A stretch of 64,000 bases of DNA from Diphasiastrum complanatum (Eukaryota; Streptophyta; Lycopodiopsida; Lycopodiales; Lycopodiaceae): contig MU832256.1 of NCBI GenBank assembly GCA_029204225.1, positions 1 to 64,000 of the forward strand, read 5' to 3'. Position numbers and translations under genes: made by a program. Within the stretch, counting starts at the first letter, position 1. The number at the start of each line of letters is the position of its first letter. This document shows, piece after piece, positions 44,393-61,250 of the stretch. The notes under the pieces were generated by a model. It did not search any database and had not been told where the DNA came from. It saw nothing but the letters and a program-made list of their open reading frames with translations.

Positions 44393-45133
44393 GTACAACT
44401 GCAACAGTGCAGGAAATTGAGTTGACTGACACTCAAAAAGCTGGATCAAAAGATATGTTCGATTTGTTTGTACATCCTTATTATCACTGGATCAATTTTT
44501 GATGGGAAAGTAGGCTCCGGATTCATTTCTTCAACAAACCTGAGCAGATATGAAAAGAAATATGAGGTTGAAGCCCGAAAGACACAGGAAAGGTATCTTA
44601 TTTTCCACATAATTAACCAGAAAGGAGTGTAACTGCAGCTTTCTATTCTAAATTTCAGCTATTGCTATACAAGGGTAAGCTATTTTACTTATCTCCTCTT
44701 TTGGAATTGCCAATTGGCTAAGACACAATATCTTCAATGTTGGTAGATTCAGAGTTGGAATGAGCTGTTTTTCTCTCAGTCAAGAAGCAAAGTAGCCTCT
44801 AACAGGTTCTTTATATCAACTAGCTTTCAGATAACAAGATTAAAGGATTTGAAATGTCGTAAAAAATTTAATTAATTTTTTTTTCGATCAAATAGTAATT
44901 CAGTTTCTAGCATGTTCCGTATAGTAACTGGTTTAGGGATAAATAATTCATAAAGATCACCCTAGGTTATGTTCTCTTGAAAGAGGACATACTTTTGAGA
45001 ACCTTACATCAGCTTGTCACATCCATATGCCCCACTTAATATACAGAATAGGTTACACGAAAAACTAATTATATATGCTTAATAGATAAATATCTTGTGA
45101 TGCTTGTTAAGAGTAGTAGCACGCACGTATAGT
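44393..45133. other. 3' flank of the RIQ-like gene
   Basis: Probably holds the 3' UTR. I see no other feature. Confidence 0.5.
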
Positions 45134-45354
45134 ATACTTAATATCCAGATCACTTTGTTTCATTAGTCTTTATCTAGATTTTGGTGTGCATGTTTAACCA
45201 ATCTCATTCATTAGATTGATTACTGTAATGACATTATAGTAGTAGAGATGTATCCATTAATTCAGGCGTTCCCATATATTGCTTTTTGATTGGATTTACT
45301 TTCACTTGCATAAATAGTCCTCCCCCTTGTGGATATATGTGATTCAAGTGCATT
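45134..45354 (+). repeat. direct repeat, left copy of a pair
   Basis: Begins at CTTAATATCCAG and ends GATTCAAGTGCATT. Closely similar to 54335-54583 in the same orientation, which has one extra 25-bp stretch. The pair encloses the 9-kb composite TE block. No coding signal and no TG...CA ends. Confidence 0.8.
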
Positions 45355-45395
45355 AATTTCTTTTTTTTAAAGAACAAATAAATAAATATAATTTA

Positions 45396-45428
<33 letters not shown>

Positions 45429-45434
45429 ATATCA

Positions 45435-45562
45435 GACATGAGGGTCCCGGTCGAAATGCCCGCGTCCGACCCCCGGACGCGCGGTGGGACGCGTCCTTTT
45501 TTTATTTTATGTTTTTTTAATTTTTTTGACTGGACGCGTACGCGTCCGGCCCCCGGACGTGT
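45435..45562. repeat. GC-rich palindromic block with repeated ACGCGTCC/GGACGCG
   Basis: Six or more copies of GGACGCG, ACGCGTCC or CCCCCGGACG in both orientations sit upstream of the hAT transposase gene. Dense short subterminal repeats are typical of hAT ends, where transposase binds; that assignment is inferred because the terminal inverted repeats could not be paired. Confidence 0.5.
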
Positions 45563-45639
45563 TTAATTAAAAAAAAACAAACAAAAGGCGCGGGCCCTCT
45601 GGATTGTTCCGCAGAAGCCCCAGGGCAGAGAAAGAGGGC

Positions 45640-50526
<4,887 letters not shown>

Positions 50527-50605
50527 AGACAGATAGCACAGAGACGACTCATAGCATCACAGACAGACAGTTCTTCCCAGAGATCCCCCCGTGGCAGAGG
50601 GAGAG

Positions 50606-50962
50606 TGTTACGAGCTCGTAACACTGTCGAACCCTAGAGAACACAGATAGGTCAGATACCACAGTCAGGGTCGTGTCCAGCGTACATGACCAACAGGGCA
50701 AGACAGTGTGAGTAGTGTGTCCCAGCACGGTCCATAGCCATGGCGGACCTAACATAGCCTAGGGACCCTGTCAGCAGGATAGGGCCCCCAGTTAGGTCCC
50801 GACGTGCAGTCGGCCACGTCAGTGCCACGTGGCCGACACTTGGCAGTAACATGCTACCAGTCCTCACACTGGGCTAGGAGGGGCTTACTCTATATCAGGG
50901 AGTAGGCAAGGTTGGGTGGATCAGTTAGTGTTTGCCCTACTGTGGTGTTAGGATCTATTACA
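50606..50962 (+). repeat. 5' LTR (gypsy at 50.6 kb)
   Basis: A 357-bp LTR with terminal palindrome GTTACGAGCTCGTAAC and a TATATC near 50893. Only one copy is present. Confidence 0.8.
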
Positions 50963-51874
50963 CTGGTATCAGAGCCATCTCCATCCTAGGGAGTTTAGGA
51001 GCAGCAGTAGAGAAAGCTATCAGAAGATAGGAAAGATCTAGGAGATTCTCAGAAAAGAATACAAGAAGAGAATCGCTGTAGTTGCAGCCCTCAAACCCTT
51101 GAAATTCATTGAGAATTTACAGTTCTAGGAAGTAAAATTCTTATCTAGGTAAGTTGCTGGACAGGTAGCAATCTATCTCTATTTTCAGGGATCTGATTGT
51201 AATTTTCAGAAAGGAATTTCAGTAGAGCTGAGCGGATTCTGGGAAGGAAGGATAGTACTGGTCCATCGTTGTAGAAACAGCAAGCTACCTCTGAATTTCC
51301 AGAAGAATCTGAGAAATTTTGAGGGGATTTCAGAGCACATTTCCCTAGCAGGGCCAGCGTTGGACAGGGTAGTGAAAAAGTTAAATTTCATCCTTGTTTT
51401 TTGAGAATTCTCAGGAGCTTCAAACTTACTTGCTACAGACCAGCGACTTACAGGCTGAGATTAAATCAGAGATCCAAGGTGATTTCAGAGCTGTAAATTG
51501 GACAAATCAGACCAACTTAGATGTTGTCAGATCAACGAGGGTAGGCAGCTTTCAATTTCAGAAAGTTCTATACTTTTCAAGGTCCTTTGCCTCCGTTTTT
51601 GGAGCCCCACGTCTGCAATCAGAGCAGTGAGCAACTCTACTCAAGACACCAGAAATCTTGGTGCTATTTTGGAGCCATAAACAGGGACTTTCCGAGACAG
51701 CAGGTTTGAAATTCTGGGTGGAAGAGCTGAGAGGGTTCCTTTTCGTAATTTCTTTGGAAGTACAGTCCTCAGAAACAGCTAAGTCATCTTTCCTTTCCCT
51801 TGTACAGTTGTAAATTAGTCTTTTAGAGTTTTTTTTCCTTCAGAAGTTAAGGTAGCTCTCTTTCAGTTCCGAAT

Positions 51875-53026
51875 ATGACCACTCCTCAGGGACCTGATCA
51901 ACCCCCGGAGAGAGGCTTCGACGAACTTGAAACAGAAGCCTTGGCTTACAGAAAAGGGAAGGAACCCATGGAAGTGGAAGAACAGGAACAGTTCGCCGAA
52001 GAACTCGATGAACTGGTTACCAAGGAGCAGTTTCTCCAATTGGTAACAGAAGTGGATGAACTGAAATTGGCATTGGCCAATTTCAAGTCCAGTGTGGACG
52101 ACTCGTTCGCTGAACTCAAAAGCTTAATTTTGAGTTCTGCGAAAGGAAGCCTTCCCTCCACTTCTCAGTTATCCCCTTCTCCACTTCCATCAGTTTCGGG
52201 TTAGACTTTACGGTCTCACCCCAGTATTTTTAAAGACTTAAAACCTCCTACTTTTAATGGGGAAGAGAAGGATAGAAATGCAGATATTCTACAAACCTTC
52301 CTCAGCAAATGGAAGAACATTCATGTTCTTAAACAGACCCCTGACCATTTGCAAGCTCTTGAGGCCAGTCTTTCCTTAGGGCCCATGGCCCATAAGTGGT
52401 GGTTAAATCTCCAGGAGACTGGGCAGACTCCTCGGTCATGGAAAGCTTTTGAAAAAGCTTTCCTAAGAGAATTTCTACCAGAAAATGAACTTGATAGAGC
52501 TTGGGAAGCCTGGGAAAGAATAGTAATGGACAAGTCCCTCATCCAATATATCTCGCAGTATCGAGAAGCAATTTTAAAGATTAAAAATATGGATGACTAT
52601 CAGAAAATTAGGGGATTTGTCCGTGGCCTCAAAGATGAATATAAAGTAGAGGTCCAGAGAAACTCGCCTACTACCCTTGAGCAAGCTCTCAGATATGCTC
52701 AAATCTATGATGATTCAGTGGGTAGGAAGAGAGCGAGACAACAACCACTTTCTGAGCAGCCTCCTCAGAAAGACTTTCAATTTAAAAAGAAATATTTAAA
52801 AAGAAAGAAAGAAGATAAATTTAGAAGTGAAGCTCCTCAGAAACGCCCTTCACTCATACAGCCCTTAAAACCAGATGATTTTGAGAAAGCCAAACAAGAA
52901 CGTTTGTGCTTTGTGTGTATGGGCAAGGGACGCACAGTTAGACAGTGTCCCAAGGGGCCTTTCACTAAAAAAGATAAGAAAGATAAAAAAACAAGTTCAT
53001 CTTGTTCAGACTGTATGTTTCCCTAG
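51875..53026 (+). pseudogene. gypsy gag
   Basis: Begins MTTPQGPDQPPERGFDELET. A TAG at 52202 splits it. The capsid part has HKWWLNLQETGQTPRSWKAF and QYISQYREAILKIKNMDDYQ. The zinc knuckle reads CFVCMGKGRTVRQC: the histidine of CX2CX4HX4C is replaced by Arg, so RNA binding would be lost. A shift near 53020 separates it from protease. Confidence 0.85.
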
Positions 53027-53453
53027 TGACTCGGCAGCTTCCGAGATCAAAGTGTATCATGAAGATCATGAACACTGTTGCCAGCTGACCTCTGCAATGC
53101 TAGCGAGACCCTTCAGCTTTGGGCCGCATGACCTAGTACGTATGCATGGGAAAGTTGGTAACCAGTCAGTAAGAGTCATGGTTGATGATGGGGCAACCCA
53201 TAATTTCATCAACTACACCCTAGTTAAAAAGCTTAAACTACTAGAAGTACCTAGTCAGCATAGGTACATAGTTTCATTAGCTAAGGGTGAAGATAAAAAA
53301 ATATGGAAAACTATGGTAAGTAAGTTAAATCTTGGTATTCAGGGGTACCAAGATGAAATAAACTTTCAGATAATGCACCTGGATCGAACAGACATTGTTT
53401 TCGGGAGAGATTGGCTCTACAGTTTAGGACCTTCCCTCCACAGAAACTATTAG
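53020..53453 (+). pseudogene. gypsy protease
   Basis: The active site is VMVDDGATHNFINYTL (DDGA for DTG), and the C-terminal block is LDRTDIVFGRDWLYSLGP. A TAG follows HRNY before the RT frame. Confidence 0.82.
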
Positions 53454-53495
53454 GAGAACACCCTCAGCTTTCAACATAAAGGCCGAGAGATCCAG

Positions 53496-54232
53496 TTGCA
53501 TGGGGAGCATGATGTTCCCAACAGTCCTATGGTTTGCAGTTCAGAGCTCTATCAGCTAATCGGAGACGAAGACCATCAGGTATTCTTATGTGACTTTCAG
53601 TTTATTCCTGAAATTTCTATTTCCAGTTCTATTCAGCAGAAAATCAATAAATTAGAAACTTTGTTGTCTAAATTTAAAGATGTTTTTCCTGAAGATTTAC
53701 CACATGGTTTACCACCTAGCAGAGAGGTAGATCATGCAATTAACCTAGTACCAGGTACAACACCTATTTCTAAACCTCCGTATCGGGTCAGCCGAACAGA
53801 GGATGAAGAAATAACTAGGCAGTTAACAGATTATCTTGGGAAAGGCCAAATTCAGACCAGTAGTTCACCATGGGCCTCACCAGTCCTATTGGTGAAAAAG
53901 AAAGAGGGGTCTATGCGTCTTTGCGTAGATTACAGAGCCCTCAATAAAGTCACAATTAAGAATAAATACCCTATGCCTCGGGCAGGCAAGTTGTTTGATC
54001 AACTCGACGGGGCTAAGTTTTTCAGTAAAATAGACCTTAGATCGGGATATCATCAAGTCCGTATAAAATCGGAAGATGTCTCGAAAACAGCTTTTAGGAC
54101 TCGTCACGGTCGTTATGAGTTTAAGGTGATGCCATTTGGGCTCACCAATGCTCCAGCTACCTTTATGACCTTGATGAACAGTGTCCTCAGACCATACTTG
54201 GGTAAGTTTGTAGTCGTATTCTTAGATGATCC
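53496..54232 (+). pseudogene. gypsy reverse transcriptase (5' part)
   Basis: An uninterrupted run: [74 protein letters not shown], then VVFLDD, immediately followed by unrelated sequence. The catalytic FLDD is the last retroelement residue group. The fingers and palm are intact up to that point. Confidence 0.87.
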
Positions 54233-54299
54233 GTTGAGCGAGAGCCCTTCCACACGGTACTCCCGGATCACTATGGCCGACTTACGGTTCCTTCCATAG

Positions 54300-54330
54300 T
54301 TCCCAGAATCCACGGTTCTGGGAACCGTGG
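54300..54330. other. two overlapping, mutually exclusive perfect hairpins
   Basis: TTCCCAGAA (54300-54308) pairs with TTCTGGGAA (54316-54324) over a 7-nt loop. CCACGGTT (54310-54317) pairs with AACCGTGG (54323-54330) over a 5-nt loop. The two cannot form together. It lies just beyond the gypsy truncation point. Confidence 0.7.
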
Positions 54331-54334
54331 GTTG

Positions 54335-54583
54335 TATGCTTAATATCCAGCTTATTTTGTTTTAGTGGTCTTTATCTAGATTTTGGTCTGCATTGCGTAA
54401 CCAATCTCATTCATTAGATTGATTACAATGGCATTATAGTATGAACCATATGTACAATCCCTAGAAGCTAGTAGAGGTGTATCCATTAATTTAGGTGTTC
54501 CCATATTTTACTTTTTGATTGGATTGGCTTTCACTTTGATAAATAGTCCTCCCCCTTGTGGATATATGTGATTCAAGTGCATT
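54335..54583 (+). repeat. direct repeat, right copy of a pair
   Basis: The partner of 45134-45354. Contains an extra stretch near 54441-54470. Confidence 0.8.
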
Positions 54584-55380
54584 TTAAAAAATTATGTGAA
54601 AATTGACAATTCCAGCTTGATTTGTGTATAGCTTTTGGTGTACATTGTAAATCACACGTATGAGAGCATGTTCCCATGCGTGTAGACTAGCCTAGGTAGG
54701 TTGGATCTCAATCATAGAGTTTGATTAGTCAAATTGGTCATGATTCTTAAAATTAAGGGCCAAACTCCATAAATCAAGCAAGTTGGTGAGTGAAGTGATA
54801 CCAAATTTGGTAAACCTAATGGTTAGGTCAAATTTATGAGTAGGTGAACCCAATGCTAATTTGACACCTGAACACGTGCTGGACCTGCTTAGCCAGCCAC
54901 AGATAGGATCGTCTTTGTACTATCAATATCAGGTGCACAAAAGAAAATTAGAATTTTTAAACTTTTTTTTTTTTTGCAATATCGATTTTGAGCGCATTTG
55001 TTTTATTTGAAAATTTTATTTGCAAAATTCCAAATAATCTATTTGCTTTTATATTTGATATCAGGTGTACAATTTTTCTTGTGAATTATAACCAAAGTAT
55101 TTAGGAAATTCAAATCTAAAGATGTGGAAGGAGATACAAAATCTCAATTCTGTCAAGTATCGATGATACAATAGTCAAAGAAAAATATTTGTGTATGACA
55201 ATTCTAGAGTTGTGCTTGTCTCTAACTCCAAGTTTATCCCACAAGTCCTTTATAGTTACATCATCTCCAAGTGCCGAGGATAGTGGCATATTGAAGATAT
55301 ATCAAATGATTAGGAAGTTGTTTAAATGGGCTAATATGAAAAAAAAAAACTAGATATACTTATGTGCAAGAGTGTATTTT
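54584..55380. other. intergenic DNA
   Basis: AT-rich with a T-run near 54965. No supported feature. Confidence 0.5.
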
Positions 55381-55399
55381 GTGTTAGGTCAACAAAGTG

Positions 55400-55625
55400 G
55401 AGCATGTCAAATAGTCAGGTCCATTACATCCATTATTGATTTCAACGCAACATTGAACAAACATTAGTATGGATTTTATATCTTCTTTGCCCAAAATATT
55501 TGAAGGTTATGATAGCATCTATGTAGTAATAGATAGATTTTCTAAGTATACATGTGTCATGCTTTACAAATCCATTCATCATGCAACACATGTATCACAA
55601 ATATTCTTAAAAAATGTCTTCAAGT
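55400..55625 (+). pseudogene. gypsy integrase fragment
   Basis: The frame reads GPLHPLLISTQ, then ISMDFISSLPKIFEGYDSIYVVIDRFSKY, the integrase core start with its first catalytic Asp. It then runs directly into copia gag sequence, so it is a small TE-TE junction fragment. Confidence 0.75.
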
Positions 55626-57440
55626 GATTCTCAATGGTCTAGGAGATGAGTTCTCCAATTTGGTTCAAAACTTTGCCATACAAGAAGTTCTACCTTCTAT
55701 TGACAAGCTACATATGTGCTTGTGGTCGAGGAGTGTAGGATCCTACAGGTCAAGAGTAAGATGAGTTCCTTATCCTTGCATGATGGAGATGAGAAAGCCA
55801 ACTTTTCATTCAAAGACAAAAAGAAGACCAAGGGAGTCAAGAAAAATCAAAGCAAGGAGGCCAAGGAGGAGGATCAAGCATCAAGTTTGAAGGGAAAAAG
55901 CAACAAGGACAAGACCAAACTAAAATGCTTCTTTCGTGAAAAGAAGGGGCATTTTGCATTCAAGTGCTACAAGAAGAAAAATGCACAAGGAGAGAGCCAA
56001 AAAAGAAACCTTGCACATGAAGAGGAGGAAACTCGTCCTTGATGGCATTCTACATCCCCACCAACAAGCAAGAGCAACTCAAGAGAATCATGGTGAATTG
56101 ATAGTGGGGCTAGTTTCCACATGACATTCTAAAAGGAATATTTCTCTACTCTACTCTCTTTCAATGGTGCTAAAAAGTCTAGCTTTACGACAAGTGATCA
56201 AGAATGCAGAATAAATGGTGTTGGAACCATTCCTTTGTGTCTAGGATCTTCTAAAAGAATGTTCTTTATGTACCATCAATCACCAAAAATTTGCTAAGTG
56301 TTGGTCAACTTATGGATAATGGGTTGGATGTCAACTTCACGCATGGTGCTTCTTCCATTTTGAAAAATGATGTTTGCATAGCAAAGGGATTTAAACATGA
56401 AAGGGTTTTTTAAATTGGATGCTATTGTTGCTATTGAGAGTGTGAATATGACAAAGGAGGAGATCACTCTCAAGTGGAGTTATGTCACAAGAGCTTAGGC
56501 CATCCTAACTTCAAGTCAATGGAAATCATGTGTGCGAAGGAGCTAGCTCTCGGCCTTTCCAAGAAATTGTCAAAAAGTGGTAAGTTATGTGAGGCTTGTA
56601 GTCTTTCAAAGACTCACAAGCAACCTTTCCCAAGGTCTACCACAAGATCTTCTTTAGAAATTATATATTTGGATGTGCATAGTTTTTCTCATGTATCTAA
56701 TGGAGGTGCAAAAGTGTATGTGTCATTTATAGATGATCATTCAAGATATGCTCAGATCTATCTTTTGACTATGAAGAGTATGGTATTTGATCCATTTGTG
56801 ATGTTCAAAGCTCTAGTTGAAAATCAACTTAATATTAGGATCAAAGTATTAATATGTGATAATGGAGGAGAGTACATCTCCAATAAGATGATAGAGTTTT
56901 GTGAATCTAATGGCATTAAGAGGGAATTAACATGTCCTTATACCCCTCAACAAAATGGAGTGGCCGAGAAGAAACATAGGTCTCTTTGTGAGTGTGCTAA
57001 GGCCTTGAGGCTAGATTCCTTTCCAATACCATTTTGTAGTGAAGCCAATACATGCTAATTTGCTATGTAATATGTTGCTAAACAAAACCATTGGAGGAAT
57101 CACACCATATGAAGCTCTATATGGTAAGAGGCCGAATCTCAAAGATTTGAAATGTTTTGGATCTCTTTGCTATGTTCACCAATCTTTGGAAACAAGAAAA
57201 AATGATGATGTTACATCAATCAAATGTATCTTTGTTGGGTATAGTGAATCTCGCAAGGGATATAGAGTCTTCAATCCCATCACTAAGAAAATTATAGTGA
57301 ATAGGGATGTTTAATTTGATGAAGGACATGTTTCTTGAGTGAGTGAAAGTGCATCTAATCATCTGAATGTCAAGGATATTGCTAGGATTGTGAAGGAGCA
57401 ACCAAATGATAAAGCATTAGATGAATTCTAAAATAAAAAA
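55626..57440 (+). mobile_element. Ty1/copia fragment (gag to integrase)
   Basis: Gag end: ILNGLGDEFSNLVQNF and a Lys-rich tail with a damaged zinc knuckle, KCFFREKKGHFAFKCYKK (second Cys replaced). Protease: IDSGASFHMTF near 56098. Pre-integrase: SLGHPNFKSME ... CEACSLSKTHKQPF. Integrase core: D (IYLDVHSF), D (LICDNGGEYIS), E (TPQQNGVAEKKHRS). Then GKRPNLKDLKCFGSLCYVH and IFVGYSESRKGYRVFNP. Ends near 57440 before RT. Both LTRs are absent. A shift occurs near 57045. Confidence 0.83.
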
Positions 57441-57745
57441 GGACCTTTTGTTAAGATACTTTTATTTATTTTTCTTTAGTTTCGACCACCACTTGGCCCA
57501 ATTAAAATAAAAATAAATTGGAAAATAAAAATATATTGTAACAAACTTTAAAATTTACCTTGGACAACATGGATGTATTTCATTGGTTGGCGCTTCATGT
57601 TTCGACACGTGCTAATATGCCCAATGTCAATATCTCAAGTTAAATTTGTTTAACTATACTGGTTAGTATAATGAAATTTGTTAACTAGAATAGTTACAGT
57701 TATAGAATTATAGTATGCACAGTAACCTGATAAAGTCACTGTGAC
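57441..57745. other. intergenic DNA
   Basis: AT-rich, nothing recognised. Confidence 0.5.
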
Positions 57746-57749
57746 TTTT

Positions 57750-58620
57750 TCATGAGATTAATGCTAGAAAGTTGCAATACAAAGGAAGAAGTTCAAAGGA
57801 GCTTGCAGATAGTGGTATATATTTTTATGAATCTTCATATATTCCACAAATGGTTGGGAGTTTTGACAAGCTCGAAGCAATTCCATTGCCAAGTTTTCAG
57901 AGTGATGAGTGGCCTACTCTTGACAGTATTGTTTCTGAATTCTTTATATGCAAGCTACTCTTGGATGTTAAAAATGCCATGAAGACAAGTACTAGATCGA
58001 AAATTGTTCACGTAAGTTGTTTTTCTCATTGCATATATTTGTTGATTTTTTCTCACGTGCAAGTGTTCGAAGGACACCAACTTTATTTGTTAGCAAGGAT
58101 TTATCAGATGATATTTTGTTAGATCTTATGGGTCAAGGCTAGGATAGTAAGACAAACATATAGAATGCAAGATAAAAAAGTCGTCAATGGTCTTCCGTTA
58201 TCATATCGAAAAACAAATGCTCAGTCTCACATTTAGCTATCAAAGATTCAAGAAAACTGATGGTACATGGCTACCACTGGATCAAGACTTCCAAATAAAT
58301 GATCACACAATAAAGCATTCTTGACTATGATTGAGGTAGAAGAGTATTGGAGCCTTGATTATATTAGAGCAGAGCTCATCCTATTACAAACCAAACTACC
58401 CACTTATTTTAGATTCATCATCAACGGAAGACTCGTAAGTACTCTATGTTTATCGCCTATTCAAATACACACAAAATGAGAATGACATATTTGCAATGAC
58501 ACGTTCACTAATATTTGTCTTGTTACAGTTGTGAAAAAGACAGGAGCTAAGAACGTGCTGCAAAGATCTATCGACAACAATCACCATTGTGGAAGAGCAA
58601 TAGATTCAAATACAGTTCAG
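57750..58620 (+). pseudogene. decayed multi-exon gene relic, unknown protein
   Basis: Piece 1 (about 57770-58011) encodes GRSSKELADSGIYFYESSYI and LPSFQSDEWPTLDSIVSEFF and ends at a perfect donor, CAC|GTAAGT. Piece 2 (about 58063-58210) encodes RIVRQTYRMQDKKVVNGLPL. Piece 3 (58205-58437) includes FKKTDGTWLPLDQDFQIND and, in another phase, MIEVEEYWSLDYIRAELILL, ending at donor CTC|GTAAGT. A further acceptor (TTGTTACAG) is at 58530. Stops and shifts inside the pieces mark it as a pseudogene. It looks cellular rather than retroviral. About 100 bp are shared with 27500-27606. Confidence 0.4.
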
Positions 58621-58729
58621 TAAAATCTGTATAGACTTTTTAATTCAACAAATATAAGCTCGAGTTGGGCATCAGTACATGTTTTTTCAAATTATTATAT
58701 AGGCTCCAATTTCAATAAAATGGAGTCGC

Positions 58730-58730
<1 letters not shown>

Positions 58731-58789
<59 letters not shown>
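58731..58789 (+). repeat. (TA)n microsatellite
   Basis: An uninterrupted TA tract of about 58 bp. Confidence 0.97.
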
Positions 58790-58790
<1 letters not shown>

Positions 58791-58858
58791 CTATCATTTC
58801 TATATATTTTGAATCTATGTCTATTCTTTGCTATCTATATTTTGTCCTCCTTTATTTA

Positions 58859-59111
58859 CTATAATAACGTCATCAACATTGCCAAACAAATCAGGGGGTG
58901 GCTGAAGCCTTGCCCATTACAAGATATAATATTCACATATTAGTTTATGTTAAGAAAATTCACAGAATAATAAAATTAATCACCATTGCAAAATCAAGAA
59001 CAAACAGAATAAATTACCTTTGAAATATCAACATTCTGCTGGAGGTTGTACCACTCGAAGAATAACTTTGCATTATACAAAGTATACCACCCACAGTTGA
59101 ACGAGTCATGA
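58859..59111 (-). pseudogene. two exon-like pieces, unknown protein
   Basis: Exon-like piece 1 (59111-59018) encodes HDSFNCGWYTLYNAKLFFEW ... NVDISK between an acceptor (TTACCTTAG) and a donor (AAG|GTAATT). Piece 2 (58901-58859) follows an acceptor (GGCTTCAG) in compatible phase and encodes PPPDLFGNVDDVII before GTAAAT. The aromatic-rich sequence and matched splice sites suggest remnants of a real gene on the strand opposite to 57750-58620. Not identified. Confidence 0.3.
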
Positions 59112-59899
59112 CTAAGGTAAACTGATACTATATATATATTACTTGACACTTAATCTAAGCGCTTCAGATTTGCTGAAGCAGGAGTGCTATTTCAAATAGA
59201 CTACCATGCAACTATAAGTCACTTATTCTTTGAGATTACTATGTCCCACTACTCAGTCTCTCATCCATTTTGCTTTAGTGTCAAAATAACTCTTATTTCA
59301 AGCCTCATTCAATCTCGCCGAACAAGGCTTAAATATTCTCCTTATTGCATACAAGATCTAAATTCTTCCTTATGTAGTAGCGTCTTGCTATTTTATTGAG
59401 CATTATTTGATCATCAAAAGATTTGCTCATGTTAATCAAATAATGTGACACCAAAAATAAGATTGAGTCTTGCATCTTGATTCTTGGTTTGAATAGAATA
59501 GGTGCAAAGCTATCTGCTGGTTGCAAGATTCAATTCCCACTCATGAGTACTGGTGGAAGTTCTGTACAAGCTTCAATGAGTACCCGTGGTATAAGTAGCT
59601 CTTTGCATTGTCAAATAAGAAGAGATTGTTGGTTGTTAGCTCTTGTCCTCACCTTGAGATCTGAATTTGAATCCACTCGGGCACACTTATAACATACAAG
59701 ACAAAAAAAAAATCTCAATAGTATTTGAATATGAACACAAACTAGCAATTTATCAAAACTCAGGCAACAAGCGTATACGAAGTGTGAGAGACACATACAA
59801 GAGCTCTGTAAGTAGCTACACATGAATTATTTACCGGACACAAAACCATAATTTAAGATGAATTTACTGCTAGGGAATGCAAAAGAGGTGTCATTTAGG
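59112..59899. other. intergenic DNA
   Basis: No supported feature. Confidence 0.5.
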
Positions 59900-60780
59900 A
59901 CAATAGAATTGTCCTTTTGGCCATATTACTAGTCACATCCCCCACGATGTAAATCATTGCGTGTCAAGAATAATGCCATAATACTTCATAGGAATAATGT
60001 GTAAATCAACCTAACCAGTAAAATCTCCAATTTTATAAGCAAAGCATCAGAACAGAGTGACAATTTGAAAAGTATGAAAACTAGCAGACTTATAGGACTT
60101 GGAGCAAGAATTAGCTGTAGCATGGATATGGGACATAATCTTGCTACTGACTATAGAATGGATGCTACCGGAACCAACAAGGGCTATAAACTCGTGTTCA
60201 ATAATATAAACTCATAAATGAATATGTTGGATACCAACTTCACAAGGTCTTCTAATACCCTATCAAAAGGTGGAGAATATGTACTATCTAAAAAAATTGA
60301 TGTTTTAGGGAGAAAGTAGCACATCGCCATATATAGATCTGGACCTAGTCTACAACTGTCAATGATCTTAATAAAAAATGAATGCCTATGCTCATCTTGG
60401 AACGACTTTCACGAGTCTTTTCAAAGACTATATATTGTCTCTGACTATAAAGACTTGTAGGTCTCTAATTATTGAAGAGGAATGAATACCAAAATAGTTC
60501 CATAGTCCTCTCATGGGGCTTGGACCTCAAGGTGTAAGATTGGTAGTAAGTGGCAATTGCCTCTCCGTAAAGATAGATTGACCATCCCAAACCCTAAACC
60601 TATTTCACTAATCTCTTGCCTCTTCAATAGGCTTTTCTATTCCATAACCTGCATAAATGTGAGATCATCATCCATTGAGATCTCTATGGTCTTTTGCTTG
60701 ACCCTTTGCTTGAGAGCATTCCTCCAACCATCAAAAAAGATACCGCAATGAATTACCATAGTGCAATTGTCTTTCTTTGT
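59900..60780 (-). pseudogene. heavily decayed retroelement gag/protease relic
   Basis: The minus strand has ALVGSGSIHSIVSSKI near 60190-60130, like the retropepsin block LVDSGSIHSFVS with the catalytic Asp changed to Gly, and upstream WRNALKQRVKQKTIEISM (about 60740-60680). The rest is full of stops. Confidence 0.4.
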
Positions 60781-61250
60781 TTGCCATGTTGTTTCCATAC
60801 CTATGTTTCTTAGCCCTAATATTCACTCCAAGAAGTTTGTGATACATTGTTAGTATCTGGAATCCCTCTTACGTACATTCTAAGAGGTTAGCTATACATT
60901 ACATGTTTTTTGATATTGTGGTTGTAATCATGATAGATATAGGTTGAATTGCCTAGTTGCCCTTCACAACCTCCGACCAAGTTTTGGTTTTTTCTTCTAT
61001 TCTTGATTACAAGTCTTGTATCTTTTTTAGTGTGCTGACCTTTTTTCATTCCATGTTTTCTTGTTCAAGTATATGAATCTTTGCAATTAAACCTTTGATT
61101 TTTTCTTTCATTGGATCCATCCAATCACATTTGCACTCCCATTCATATTTCATATCTTCCACATGTTTGAAAAGATGCTCCATAATCACGCTCATGTTGA
61201 TGATAGATGGGCTTATGATCAATAGAATACAATTCCATTAGCAGTGGCTA
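60781..61250. other. intergenic DNA
   Basis: Nothing recognised. Confidence 0.5.

Larger units (their letters stand above)
50606..54232 (+). mobile_element. Ty3/gypsy element, truncated inside RT
   Basis: The 5' LTR (50606-50962) starts TGTTACGAGCTCGTAACA and ends CTATTACA. The primer site TGGTATCAGAGCC is at 50964-50976, followed by a 900-bp leader, gag, protease and RT. The element stops abruptly at the RT catalytic motif near 54232; RNase H, integrase and the 3' LTR are gone. It lies 80 bp after the hAT stop codon. Confidence 0.87.

Noticed and set aside
43899-44432. Antisense frames over the RIQ-like gene
   Set aside because: Shadows of a GC-rich real gene.
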